A DNA stretch of 64,000 bases, taken from assembly GCF_030867095.1 (NCBI RefSeq), contig NC_081826.1, forward strand, positions 253,808,251-253,872,250. Reading direction: 5' to 3'. Of this stretch, positions 1 to 14,600 are shown one piece after another. The notes beneath the pieces were generated by a model. The model worked only from the letters and a program-made list of their open reading frames with translations, ran no database searches and had not been told where the DNA came from. Each line of letters starts with the position of its first letter. The first letter of the stretch is position 1. Origin of the DNA: Alligator mississippiensis (Eukaryota > Chordata > Crocodylia > Alligatoridae). The position numbers and the translations under genes are program-made.

Positions 1-2566
1 ATATGTTAACCAATTTAAGATTTAAAAAGTTATTAATTTATGATCTTCACAACTACTACAATTTTCCAAATCAGGTACAATTAGAGCAAGTTCTTACATT
101 GCTATAACTATCATAAACAATAATCCACATGCAAGTCAGTCACTACTTTCTATGCCGGCTTCAATTCCCCTCATCAAAAATAACCATTTTTTCTTCTCTA
201 AACTACAAAATAAAATCTAGCCACTATTTACTACATCTATAAAGGCAGATCAGTTTATGTTTTTCACCTTCGTAAACAAAAGTTAGACAGGACTCGTGCA
301 CAGAAAATTAACCCATGACAACTAATATTTCAATGTGTACAGAAAACTAGAAGTACTGAAGTTACATACTGAACTATTTCAAGGCAAATGCAATTTATTC
401 ACTTGTCATTTGGGAAATTATTTGAACAAATGTCTGAAGATGAATGTAAAAGCCAACTAGTAACTAGAGATTACAGATCAAATCATTTCACAACAGATAA
501 AAAAAAAACAGATTTTACATATAAATTTATTTTTATTTTCTTCCCATTATATTATTGTTAAGTGGTTATTTTCTACTTGTTGCCTTAGTTTCATAGAAGT
601 TAAGAGATGCTCTGAAGTTTTATACTTGAAAATGCTAGTGGTACACTGAAAAGACAAGTCACAGCCTCATCAGTAACCTTCTTGTTATACTGTATTTTCT
701 CATATACCAGTCTCTAAATACAACACACACCTTCTTTTGGGAAAGCAGAATGAAGAAAGAACATTTTTTCTAACTGTGGCTAAAGGCTGACTGCAGCAGC
801 TGTGGCTCTCAGAGTTAACACTAGCGCTAACCCTGAGGGGTAAACTCTCCCCCTTTTCCTCTCCCTACTTCCTGATGCTGGCAAAGGTAGAACCATGGCA
901 GCCATCTTGCAGCAGTGTTTCTTTCCATGCTTCTATTCCAGTGAAGCATCTTCCCTGGTTAAGGCACACACCCCAATTTTGGATGGCTATTTTCTGGGGA
1001 AAGGGTGGATGAGTTATGCAAGTAAATATGGTAATATTATGAATTCAAACATTAAATTGATAGTCAAATAGCACAGGATTGTATTTGCAAACAAAATTAA
1101 CTTGATATGCTGACTCATAAAAATCAAGAAAAATTAAAAGACCTTCAACCAAGCTATAACATCAGGGAGTAAACAATACTTGTGGAACTAAATCCCATCG
1201 GTGTTGTTCCAAAATTATGCTTTTCAGGTCTTAGATCCAAACTCTGGCATATAGATTTAGGCTCAAGTATTTTACAATGTTGGTGCATGCACACAGAAAA
1301 AATAACTTATCATGTACTGAAGTTTAAACAACTTTTCAGAGTTCACACCACAGCATTTTTTTCCAAGTGACAACAATTTTCTACCACTAGAGGAAATTTT
1401 TAATAAAAATACAATTTTATTCCTCGAGGCTGCCAATGCGCTTAACTCCAAACCTATGGGTAAGGACCTACTGAATTCGTGGTGGAAGCAGAATGCGCGG
1501 CAGCTCCTTTAATCTTGCATGTCTCCACCCCACGTGCTCCCCCTCCCCCCATCCCTGCTGCTCAGTGGAGGACCCCACTGCTCCCTCCTGATCAGCAGGG
1601 AAGCTAAAACCACTGTTTTAAACATGGTGCTATTTTTGCCTCCCAGCTAGTCAGCAGCAAACAGTAGGGCTGTACGGGGCTCAGTCAATCAGTGGTGAGA
1701 GGCAAAAACAATGCCTTATTTAAAACCAGTTTTCACCTCCCCACTGATCAGGAGCGAGCAAATTAAAGGAACCACAGTGCACCCCACTTTCACCTTGAAT
1801 TTGGTAGGTCACTACCCACGGGAAATCCTATTAAAGCCGATCTGGATCTTTCCACAGACTTTCTGGATCAAGCCAAAAAACTGCACATGTAGATGCAACA
1901 CAAGGAACTGCTGTTACAATGCTATCCTAGACCTCAGATTCTAACCCAAACCAGTTAACGCAGGCTGACCCTGTTCTGGTCCCTCCTGTGAAGAAAGGAG
2001 CATCATTTTTGTCAGATACCAATCCTGAAACATGTAAGAAATTCATCAACTCACTTCACACCAGATTTTGCTGTTACACTTATGTAAATCCAGAACAGCA
2101 CAGAGCAAAAGCTGGTGCATTACATACTGATGATCTAATTGTCCCTTCCCTTATTTTCCACTCCAGTAGCTACTTGCCTATCCATAGAAATTTTATTATG
2201 AACATTTTTATTTAAAGTGCCCAACATGTTTGATAATCACATATATTTGCAATATCAAATGAACCTTGATATGTAGCTGAACGTACTTCTTGGTAAATTC
2301 ACAAGACTTTCATCACCAAGTTGGTTTATATTTTAATACTGAAAGAAACTACCAGGAGAGCAAATCTTATGAAGCTCATTTTTCGCATAATCTACAACCG
2401 ATTTTAGCAACCTGCTTCTGCAATTTAAAAGTGCTTTCTTTTTTTAGCATTCAAATCACACATTTGCTGAGTCACATTCCACCTGTGCAATATTAAAATA
2501 AATAAAAGCCACTCAGCATGAGGGCTGACAGAAATGCAATCTTAGTAAAGAACAGTAAAAATGTAC
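1..2566. other. GFM2 intron sequence
   Basis: AT-rich intron to the left window edge. No GFM2 exon was found on the minus strand. The only structure recognised is the MITE-like element near 1458-1817. Confidence 0.6.
1458..1817. mobile_element. MITE-like DNA element, 24-bp imperfect inverted ends
   Basis: The left end GGTAAGGACCTACTGAATTC and the reverse complement of the right end, GGTAGTGACCTACCAAATTC, agree at most positions. No clear target duplication was found. The superfamily is unsure. Confidence 0.5.
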
Positions 2567-2647
2567 CTTATCAGCTGGTAACAAGTCAAAATTTTCACTA
2601 AACTCTCCTAACACCAGCTCAGCAAATTCATCATCGAGATCTGCGAC
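2567..2647 (-). CDS. GFM2: GFM2 exon, last one in window
   Basis: Encodes [20 protein letters not shown] and DLLPADK in 27 whole codons (residues 283-309). Acceptor CTTGCAG, donor GTACAT. The next human segment, LQTAIHRV, was sought and not found between 1 and 2566. Confidence 0.95.
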
Positions 2648-5600
2648 CTGCAAGAGAACACTTTCGCATTATATGCAACATTATTTCAAAAGTAATCCGG
2701 CAATGCTTGTTATCTGGACCTGATAATTACATGGGATAGAAACAAAGCCTCTGTGGACATTAGAGTTTAGAGAATTCGTCACATTTTGAATCCCCTTGAA
2801 TAATATATTTATCATTTACACAATAACATTCACAAATTTAACAAGATTAATGCACATATCACAACTGTTAACTACTGAAAAAAATAACTTAAATAATGGT
2901 GATCATTAAACATTTTAAAATGAATGTTTCCTTCTTGTATTACAAAACCTAGTAGTTTATAAATGAATAAATATTTCAGCATTCTCTAAAGCAAAAACCA
3001 AAGCAATTTGCTTTCCTTGGGGGAAAAAGCCTCTGAACTGAAAAACAAAAGAAATGCACTGAATCCAAAAATGCTCAGGTGGCCCATTAGGTACATTCTA
3101 CCCAGCAACACATTAAGTAGAACAAGATTTTCAATTCCTCTTCAATTCTTGAGCACAGCTACCTAGGTTCTTGGTACACTGCTTGGAGAGGAAATCCTCA
3201 ACACTGCTGTAAAACAGGGGTTCTCAGCTGGGATGTTGAGGCAGCAGCCAGATAAAACTGCCCCTTGTGCAGGACTGAGGTGCACATGCACTCCTGCTAA
3301 ATTAGGGCTCTCTAATAACCCTAAAGCAAGATGGGTATAGTCCATCCCAGTCCACCTCTCCACACCAATTCCTCCTGGAAACAGAAACATGCAGGACAGT
3401 TCCACCCACAAGGCTCTAGTTCTGGAAGAAGTGTAAGGCCGGTGGGGACGCGAATGCGAGGAGGAAGGCATGCACATGCCATAGCCCTTTCCCAGTTGAC
3501 TGTGCAGCAAGTATGAGAGGCAGTTTTACCTGAAGGCAGCACCAATCTGGTCAGAAACAACTGAGGTAAACTGAGGCAGCACCAACAGAGGTGCTGAAGG
3601 TACTGCTACATTGAAAAAAAAAAAATTGTGGAAAGATGTCATGTCTTTGAAAAAATTGAGAAACACTGCTGTAAAGCACTATGCTATTATACTGTTCCCT
3701 CTCTCTAGCGGCTATAAAAGCACCTGGTCAGCTAAACCAAGTATTATATATTTGGAAAAAGAAATCTAATTGACTACATATTAAGAACAATGCATTTATT
3801 TCTTTTAATTAAACGAAAGGGAAAACATTACATTTTATAAGATATGTTGTCCATTTAATAAATGTTAGAGCAGTGCTGACTGATCGCTTTGACTCAAAGA
3901 AAGCACTAGAGGACTGAAAGTAATAAAATATACAGCACTTCATGAAGAGAACTTTGTTTTCCCAAACAATCAAGTCCTATTCAGCTGCTAGGAAGGATGA
4001 TTAAATAAAATTACATGCTCTACATTTATACAATGCTTTTATCTGACAAGATCAAAATGACTCACACAAAGATCCCACCATGTGTTGCCTTCTGCTAGAA
4101 GTGAACTTGAGTTATGCATTATAATTCCCCATCCTGCAGGCAAGCAAATCTCAGGAACGAAGAGATTCTATTATTTTCCCATGCAATTTTAGGAGAAATA
4201 TGGAATTGCTCTCCCAGTTCTCTGTGACACCATAACCATGACAGTCTTCCATTGTCTCCCATATCTGACATCTTAGAGCAGTGGTTCTCAACCTTTTTAG
4301 TCTCAAGACTCTGCCCCACAAGTTTTCAAAATTTAGCAGCACCATATTTTAAAAACAAATATATGTATATTAGAAACTCTATGTTATTAATGAATGTGTT
4401 TTTAATTGTATCACTATATTAGACTATAATATAAAATGTAATACAATACGTCACCCCTTCAGGTGCTCTGTCTCTGCCTGGCCCCGTGCACATTTGCTCC
4501 CAGAGTGTCATGGTGGCTTAAGCCCCTGGTGGTTGTGCGGGGGCTGCTGGGGGGCGGGGGGCAACAGAACACCAGGCTGTAGCCCCTCTCCCCACTCCTA
4601 GTCTGTATCTCAGGGGGCAAGCACAATCCCTGACACTGCAGCTGCTCCTCTAGGGACTCAAATGCCAGGGCTCAGAATTACCTGCCTCTACAGCCCCATC
4701 ACTGGCCCTCGGAAGATGAGAAGACCAGGGGGATAAGTCAGGCTGAAAAACATGGCTCTCCATCCACCTGTCCATGGCACAGCGCTACCAGTCAGAGTGG
4801 CCAGCACAAGGGCTGTTCAAGGATGGAATCCACAGGTGCCTTTGTCCATGGGACTGAGGCAGGCAGGGGGAAGCACCTACTTGTGCAGGGGCCAGGTGCT
4901 GTGGCACTCCTGAGGAGGGATCTCATGGCACCCCATCTGAGAATCACTGGTTTAGAGAAAGCTGGAAGTCCTCTTTAATCCACCCAACCAGCTGTGACAT
5001 TCTACTCATGGCTGGGTGGAAGAATCTCCCTTGATAAACCCAGTAGGGCAACTTATACCCAAAACAGTCAACCACCATAATTTTAACCTGAATAACATAT
5101 ACTGGAAGTTACAAAATTATACAGCCATGCTCACTTTCTCTATTCAGTACTTGTTACGACTATTCTTACAAATAACTGAATGTAAACAAAAAATAAATTA
5201 TTGTTTTTTGAGAGAACAAATCTCACTAAAATGCAGTAAAACCCTACAGGGAAAGCTAATCCCCACATTACAATTTATGCAAGCTATCCCGGAGTGTTCA
5301 ACATTATAATGTGAATTCAGAACAGCCCTTTTAAAAAGCCCACTCAAAAATACTCTGTCCTTTTTACATGTAACACTGTTTAGTATTTCAGTCCTCTAAA
5401 CCAAACCAATTATAGTAAATCTACTTTTAAGCCATCATGCAGAAATCAATCAATATGTTTATAACTGCAAAAACACCTCCTCAAAAGTTGTAATCTGAGC
5501 AAGAGAAACATACACTTGCACCTAAAATAAAGAACCATGGGTTAAGAGAGCAGAACCTGTATTTTCATGTCTGCTATGAACTTTCTGTATTCATCTGGCT

Positions 5601-8600
5601 AAAATACTTAATCACTCTGTGCTTTGTCTCAAGTGCAGTGAGACTAATAAGTCCAATTCTGCTTACAATTAAGCAAGTTTTCCTTAATTTACTAAATGCC
5701 TCTACAAATGCCTCAACATCCCGCGATGGAAAGAAAACAGTATAAAAGTGAAGAATGTTAAAATATTTACATTACATATTTACTTTAAAACTTTACTTGT
5801 TCTATTAAGGCATTTCTTGCATCTTTTGCTTCCTTTAAAAGTACAGGATCATCAGTTTCTGTCAGAGGTTTTTGTTCAAAAACTTTTCCATCATCAGAAC
5901 TAGAAGTGGGTTTCCAAATAATTTGTTCCTTGGTCACTAGATCAATCAATCCCTTGAAAGTTTTGGCTTCTCCAATTGGCAACTGTGGATAAAACAATGT
6001 TGCTCCATTAGGAAATGCAAGTATGAAGATAAAACCCACCTCCCACATTAAGGTATCAAACATGTTTCAGATTTGGTCATCACAAAATAATTATTTTACC
6101 TGCAAAAGCAGAGGTTTTGTCTTCAATTTTTGTTTGATGCTCTCTATAGCATAGGCAAAACTATATTAAAACAACAGAAGTTGAAAAAGTTATACAATTG
6201 TAATGGTATATAACAAATGAGTCTGCCATTTACTTGCTGCAAAACTACTCTCACAGTTGCAAGAAAATGCATTTTGGGCATGCACGCAAAAGGTGGATGC
6301 ACATCTAGTACTAGATATTTTACTACCTAACCACAAGTTTGGTATTTTTAGCTCTAATTAGGAAATGTGCAGCTTCAATTATAAATTAGAGTGATTCTTT
6401 CACAGCCTCCCGCACAACATGCTTTTAGTCGCTTCTAAAAATAGAAATGATTGTCCACATACTCTGCTTCATTTTTGTCCATCTTGTTTAAAAAACAAAT
6501 CCGTGGTATACAGTGCTTGTCTGCTTGTCTCCACACAGTCAAAGTCTGTGCCTAAAAGCAAAGAAGTGTATCAACACACTTGTCTAGACATCTGAAAGAT
6601 AGCATACGCCAATGTAGGAGATCAAACGCCTTACTTTTTCTAATACTCTCTATCCTTGCAGCAAGCAAGCAAGAGTACAACAAGCAAAGGAAGGGACAGC
6701 TATATCCTCTTGATCTATTAAAGGAAGCAAAAATGGACTCCCAAAGGAGCTTTGTCCCAACCAGTCTCTTAACTGCTTCATCCTCTAATCCTCAACCTAG
6801 GAAAGAGTTAAAGTAAGTGGAAAAATGGAGGAAATTTAGGACCTTGTTGCACATTAATTTTAGGCAGGTCTTGATGCCCTTAACCTCTGGACTGTCCACA
6901 TATTAACACCTGAAACTAGTTTTAAGCATACCTTAGGTGGCTTAAAGTTATGCCACTCCAGAACAGGTTTATCTCTGATGTGTGTTATGCAGCTCACATT
7001 CCATTAATGTGTGGCCACTCCCCAAGGATGAACCATTCAAGTTGCAGCCCTCTAGCATCTCAGGATGCAGCATATCCTTCCCCACCCTCCTATTCTGTGG
7101 ACAAACTTTCTAACCCCTGAGCTCTACTGCCCAGGGGGCAGTTCCAGCCCCAAGCCAACTCCCCTTCCCACCCCCAGGGGTGCAACCCTGTGCAAACAGG
7201 CTGCAGAGCACATGCCAGCTAGCCAGGTTGCAGGGCATGGATGGGTCCGGGAGCGGGGGGGTGCAAGATAGGGGGCCAGATCAGATCCCCATGAGCTGGG
7301 GCTTCCTTCCCACTGCATGGGTAGTAATTCCTGCAAAACCACCTTCACTCACTACTCTCACCCCCCAGTCATCCCAGGAAGCAAGAACAGCAATCCTCAT
7401 ACCTAAATCCCTATTTATTAAAACATGAGACCTCCTTTAATTTACTTCCTCTATTTCTTTTTAATTTTTTCTTACCTTTTTATTTTATCTTTCAGTGGCT
7501 GGCGGACTACATTTCACCACCCTTTTCCTACTCCCATTTCCTTTCTACCTCCTATTTTATTATTCATCCCCATTCCATTAACTTTGTCTGCCAGCTTCAT
7601 GTGCCCTCCCAACTCAGCTCTCACTTAACCCCAACTGGAGCAGGTATAGAAGCCTGTCCTGGCTCACCAGCCCAGTAGTGGTAACTCAGAGCAGCAGCTC
7701 CTAGTCAGACCCCTGCTCACCAGACCTCTAATGGCAAGACACAGCTGTACAGGTAGGGGCGAGTCAGAGAAGATTTTTAGCCTCAAGGTGTGATTGCTCC
7801 AAACTCGAGATAACACTAACACCAATCAACGTTTGAGCAGCTCAGTGTGCAATGTGTAACAAGGCCCTAAACAACATGGGCTCCAAAAGGAATAAAAGTG
7901 TCTGTGTGCTCATGCAGACACACAGTACGCAGACTTCTGATAGTACTTCAAAGAGCACAAAAAAGTAAGCATTATGATGACTATACATAGCCAAGAGATA
8001 TTTACTGTAACTGGACTGACATAACAGTAGCATTAAGTACATCTATATAAAATATATAAAATACCATCTCTTACCAAAGTGTGGCAGAAGAGGAATCGTG
8101 TATGTAAAAATAGATGAAGTTTTTTTTAACCCCTAGAGGTTTTCCTTTTCATAGTAAGTAGATTTTTAATACCATGCTTATGATCATGACATCTTACTCC
8201 TTTCCAATAACACATTAAGGATTGTGACTAAAATCTTTCAGGAGTTGTTTGTTCTCTCATTCTCTCCCAGGGATAGAACCATGTATCGCAGAGCATCCTG
8301 TTTTACAGTATCTTTTCTGCACTGTGGTTACACAATGCCTAAGCACCACCTCAAGACAAAAATCAAATTCAGGCCCATCCCCATGTTTTCTGCAGCCAGC
8401 ACAATCCAGCAAGGAAAACAACACTGAGTATCACAGTAATTCTCTACAATAAAATTAGATAAAATGAGAAATTAACAGTTACTTATCACTTCCCACAGGT
8501 GGAGCTAGCCAGAAAGTCTTTCAATCTCTATTTGTTATAGAACACCAATGGGAACACCACTTATTTTTGCCTCTATCATCAAGGCCAAGAAAACTCTCAT

Positions 8601-11600
8601 TACCAAAGAAAACAAAACAATTTCTAAATGAAATCAGATGTTGAAATTAAACTTATATTTCCCTGAAACCAACAATGTCAAGTTATCATGTGGAGTAAAG
8701 TTGTCACTGAAAGTCAGTCATTTTTACCTCCACACCAGCTGAAGCATCAAAGACAGCCACAGCACCATCCAGCACTCTCAGGCAACGTTCAACTTCCACT
8801 GTAAAGTCCACGTGACCTGCAGAATTGCAGACAAACCAGCAAACGTAGCAAGTTAGAATGGCAACACTTCAAGTTTATAAAATATATCCATCTGGGTACA
8901 TATACAAAGTATGTCTAGCACAAAGGTATCAGAGTTAACTTTAAAATAGCTAGCTCAGACAAAGGCAAAGAGCTCAGTCTGGACTGGCTTGGCACTGCAA
9001 CAACTGGCCTCAGCTTGGCTCTCTCATGATCCCACAAAGATTTATATTCCATGCCACTGCTGTTGAAAAAGGTTAAGAACAAATTAGCAAGGTCTGCAAG
9101 AGAGTCTGAAGCCTAACCACTCAAACAGACTGCTAATATACTTTGTCTGAGATGCCTAGGTGCGCCTGTAGTTTCAGATCAAGTATGCTAATTACTATCA
9201 GCAATCTTGTTTATGTATTGTTAAGTCCTCAGACTAACTCCTCCCCAAGACAAGTGCAAACACAAAGACCTAAGTGTAAATGAATTGTTAAACTTTGGTA
9301 AAGTGACCACAGACCATGTAGAATGAGGGAGTGAGTTTAGAAAACTGTATTTTCATGTCAGCAACAAGCCAAATGGAGAAGATAAGAAAATCCTCCCTTT
9401 CAAAAATTATACTTCTACAGCGGGATACATATTGTCTAACTGGTATCTCTGCAGGCCCACTAGTAAATAGGTTTAAGCTGGGTCCCCAGAGACTCAAAGT
9501 TAAACAGACCAATGTGGGAAAGAGCCAGTCTCAACAATACAAGGCAAGACCCAGTAGGGGGAAAAAAGCTAAAATTCTGACTATTACAAGGGCCAGGAGA
9601 AGACTGAAGACCTGAAATCCTTTTAGCCCTAGTTAGCAGATGTTGGAACTACACCTTGTGCTACTCTTTAGGGTGCCACCAACTTGCCTGTCTACTTAGT
9701 GGGGCTAGGATGCTATTCCTCCTATAAAAGGTTTGAATGATAAACCCAACCTGTCAACTCTCAGACCCTTTCCATACTACGTGGGAGTCTCATGGTGTTC
9801 CTATGCAACACGCTTAATCCATCTGTTCCTCCCCACCATCAAAGCCTAATAGATCATATTCAAAACATAGTACCTGGTGTGTCAATCAGATTGATTCTGC
9901 AGTCCTTCCACTCAAAAGTAACTGCAGCAGATTGAATGGTTATGCCACGTTCTCGCTCTTGTGCCATGAAATCTGTCACTGTGTCCCCATCATCAACATC
10001 TAAAACAGCATGGATATATGCATCATTTCAGTTCAGTCACATAACTTTAGCTTTATAAAATACCTGCCTTGAAACGAGGTAAATACAATGATGTTTTCTC
10101 CTATACCCCATCTAGTCAGTATACTTCAAAGCCAAGAAACCTTCTTATCCAAGGAATGGAATGATAATGCTACTGGTAAATGCCAGCTGAACTGAATTTC
10201 TTTCTTGGAAAACAAATATTCTGGAGGAGGAGCTGAATCCCCAGGTATGACAGAACTGTCTTCCACTCCACTTTTTTTGGTTGGAAAGGTGCCATTCTGT
10301 TACCTTCACTTCCCAGTCCTGTAGCCAGCTAGTTGCTGATTTGATGTGCTATGCAATTTAAAGCAATCCTAAGAACTGTTTAAGCTGAGTTGGCCAACTG
10401 TAAAAATCACCAAAGCACAACAGAATATCAGTCAAACCCCTTTCTTCCAAAGCACTGCCTATACCGAGGCTGGGAAGGTGGTAGCATAGAACCATCTGCA
10501 TCAGCTTCAAGCCAAAGAGATTTATTTCACAGCTAGGGCTAGCATCTATTGTCACAGTGTTTCTTCAGTCCTTCCTGTTTCCATTTGGATTTGTTTCTAT
10601 AATGTGCTAATAAAAACTGCCCACCAGGTGGGGCCCATAATTTCAACATTAAAAAAGCTTATGTATTCTCTTGCTGCCAGATAATTTTTTTACTTTGTTT
10701 TTCCGCACTAAACACCTGCAAATATTTAATTAGCCAGTGGACCCTATGCAGAACACAAGCCGACACAAATATGGCAAAGAACGAAGTATCCTAATTTTCA
10801 AATTCTTGTGGTATTTTTTGTGAAATATTTGATTAATTTTGAGTAAAGTCAAGAAAGTAAATCACAGCCAAGTGCTTCCAACAACACTATGAAATGAACA
10901 ATATGAAATATGAAATCCTATGAAATATGAACTTTCATTTCTACTCAGGAAAACTTTTACAATCTTTTCTCCAATGCCTGATGAAGGGTGCTTGTGCCCG
11001 AAAGCTTGCAATTAAAGATTTTTTTTTTTGCAAAAATATTGTTGGTCTAATAAAAGTATCACCTCTACCACAAGCCCTGACTGCTTTTGCCTCTAGACCA
11101 GTATGGCTACAACCTGGATACCCTCCAACAACACTGTTCTTTACGTATCACTGTTATCTGTAAAACTCAAAACTCAAGGCAAAACCAAATTATGGACAGT
11201 GAACACTTTAAGAAAATGACTACCTGTGTGAACAGTTGTTATAGTAAGCAGGCTGCATATTCCTTTCCATTTTTTTATATGAATTAAGCCTGTTTTTAAC
11301 AATATTACTGTTACTCTCACTATAGAAACACCACTATTTCAAGCAATAGTGTACTGGTATTTAGATCCTAGAAATACCTGTTTTTAAACATTTATGGGCA
11401 CTTCATTATTATAATATTGAAGAAGATGACTGTGAAGTACCTGTAATAGACTACAGAAGGGGAAGCTCATATGATTTTGAGCTGTGTCCAGCCAGTGTGC
11501 CATGGGATTGAAACGGCCATGTGCACGTGCCGTGGATGGAAAAGGTTGGGAAACGCTGCTCTAAGTTACCACAGCTTCCCTGGGGAACAGCTATGCCTAG

Positions 11601-14600
11601 AATCAGGAAACTATACAAAATATAGCTTCACATGGCATAAAGGAGACTGAACAAGAGTGGGGAATTTCACCTAACTTGATAGAATTTTCTTAGAACATTC
11701 CATAAACAATACACACACTTTATTAGGAATTAAAAGGTAATTGGGTTATAAAATTGTTGAAGAATTAACCTGAGAATCTGTAAGAGTTCTCACTACCTTA
11801 GAATTTTACCTATATCAGTGATTTTCAAAGTCATTTGACAAGACACCCCTCAGAAATTTCCAGTTCTAAGCTTTCACTCATTTTTTGAGTATGGAAAAAT
11901 ATTAGAGCAATTCTTTGGTTGCAAAGAACTCAGAAAGATCACAACAGGCCACAATATTTTTGATGCTACAAATTTCGATTTGAAATCTCTGGATTTATCT
12001 TGTGAATCATCTGTAAGGTTAGCATGCCTAATCTCTTAGTACTGCATGGCATACAGGAGCACCCTTGAAGGGATCTCACAATACCCCATAACTTGGGGTG
12101 CCCCCAATCACACCAAACTGCAGTTTTTCCAGGCTATGAACCATGATGTGGTTCCTGCAGAGCACACATTGCAATAAAAGCCTGGCAGGCAATGGCCAGA
12201 TGGAAGGCAGGGGCTGCAACCCCACTGCCTTGCAGTTTGAGAGTGGGAGCAGCTGGGCCAGCCATGCACAAAGACCTGCTTCTGCGGAGAGTATACAATG
12301 GGCCTCGGGATTACAGTGGACAATTAAGATGAATATGAGCCAACATATGGTGCCCTTGTTGTGAAGAAAGCTAACAACATAGTGGGCTGCATTAGTAGGA
12401 GCGTTGCCAGATCAAGGGAAGGGATTATTTCCCTCTATTCAGCACTGATAAAGCCACATCTGGAGTACTGTGTCCAGTTTTGGGTCCCCACTACAGAAAG
12501 GATGTGGACAAACTGGAGAGTGTCCAGTGGAGGACAACAAAAATGGTTAAGGGGCTAGTGCACATGACTTCTGCGGAGAGGCTAAGCAAGGCTTCCCAAG
12601 CTTTTCCTCAGCATGAGCCCATTTAAACATTGGAAATTTTTTGTGACCCCAAAACGATACAGACAAGATCAACAAGGAAGGATTAATCAGATTTCTTTCA
12701 TGTCTTGCAATTCTTTCATTTCTCATTCTCATCCTTGTCATTAGTTTTACTTCTAGAGCTTGAAGCAGAAACTTTTCAGAGAAAAGCATCCATGTTAGAG
12801 TTCTCCATCATGTAAAATTTATTTCAGACAGTAAAATCATACTGATTTTACGTCAGTTTCCTGTAAGGTACAAGTGCTTTGCGTTGGAGTTGCAACTGTT
12901 GTGCGTGGATGAAAAATTGCCATGTATATATTTATAAACAGGAAGTGTATTCATCATAATCAGTTGACACTGTCTGACCACATTTTTTATCGTTGTGACC
13001 CCAAGACTGGGAACCACTAGGCTAAGGGAACTGGGCTTATGGAGTCTGAAGAAGAGAAGACTGAGGGCGGGTTTAATAGCAGCCTTCAACTACCTGAAGG
13101 ACGGTTCCAAAGAGGATGGAGCTAGAGTGCTCTCAGTGGTGGCAGATGGCAGAACAAGGAGCAATGGTCTCAAGTTGCAACAAGGGGGGGGTTTAGGTTA
13201 GATATTAGGAAAAACTCTCTCACTAGGAAAGTAGTAAAACACTGGAACAGGTTACCCAGAGAGGTTGTGGAATCACCACTCTTAGAGGTTTTTAAGACCT
13301 GGCTAGGCAAAACCTTGGCTGGGATGATCTAGTTGGGGATGGTCCTGCTTTGAGCAAGGGGTTGGACTAGATGACCTCTGAGATCCTTTCCAACCCTAAT
13401 TTTCTATCTCAAGGGAATCCCTGCAGGCTGGGAGTGCCCAAGGAGGTGGGAGCAAAGTGAAGAGCCAGAGGTCAGGACAGTAAGTGCCACAGCACAGGGG
13501 AATCTGCAGGGGTAGGAGATAAGGGCAGTCAACTCCAGCTACATGCAGGATCAGGGCCAGGATCAGGAGTTTGTGGGATTAGGGGCGGGTTCATGGGATT
13601 GGGAATGGCAGGTCTATAGGGGGCATAGTGGGACTGGGGTTGGGTGGTGTCAGGTGGAGTTAGTAGGACAGTTCTGCACTTATGGCCATTAGATCATTGC
13701 TACTGTTCTGCATTAGGAACTCCTTGTGCTACATACCATGAAATCTCCTTCATTTGTCACTGGGATAACTCCTCACTTTGTTCTTATCAGTCAGTAAGGT
13801 CCACACATGGGTGAACTATGTCTGTATGTAGCCACAGTAATTTACATACATGCAAATTACCATTGGTATGTTTATTTTGAACCTGTTTATTTCCAAGTCA
13901 GTATTTTTGCCCCCTGCATTTCAAATTAATGAAGTTTTCCTGTAAATTTAAAAAGTAATTCTAACCTCCCAATGCTCTTGTGTATCCAGAATAATACAGC
14001 ATTCTCTCTGTGGTTGTAGTTTTCCCAGCATCAATATGTGCCATGATGCCAATGTTCCGGATTCTGCACAAAAAAACCCAAACAAGCCAGACATTCTTAT
14101 ACAGCAATATTATCATTCTAATAAGGCAAGTAATTTCAACACATCAGAAGATACCATTGCATTGTTGCACACGTGATATAGCGTGTGCACTTGTGAAATT
14201 TTGAAGTTAAAATGGTTTAGAATTCAAGCCGTGGGCTTTCTTCAAACATGTCCTGTGACGGTTTGACGAATAAGCATACCAAGTACTAAAAGGATCAAAG
14301 AACAAGAAACATACATTTATATTACTCATACCATTTGAATATCACACTCTGGTACCAGCAGCAAAATAAAGATATAGAATTAATGTCATTTGCCTTTTAC
14401 AAAAACCAACTACCATGTCAAAAACTACAATGAATGTCAAAATACATACATTAACCTTCTCATTAAGGGTTCAATCTCAGGCAGAGGAGGAAGTCAAAGG
14501 AAGAACTCCAATTCCATCAGCCTGAAACTACTTTAATATCAACTGTTGTCTCCTACCTCCTTACATCTATCCTTAGCAATTCTTTAATGAACATATATTC

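Noticed and set aside
1-2566. Further GFM2 exons
   Set aside because: Looked for the segment after LLPADK (LQTAIHRV in human) on the minus strand and did not find it.
11500-11563. hAT fragment ending GGTTGGGAAACGCTG
   Set aside because: Only one end is recognisable and no flanking duplication, so not listed as a bounded element.
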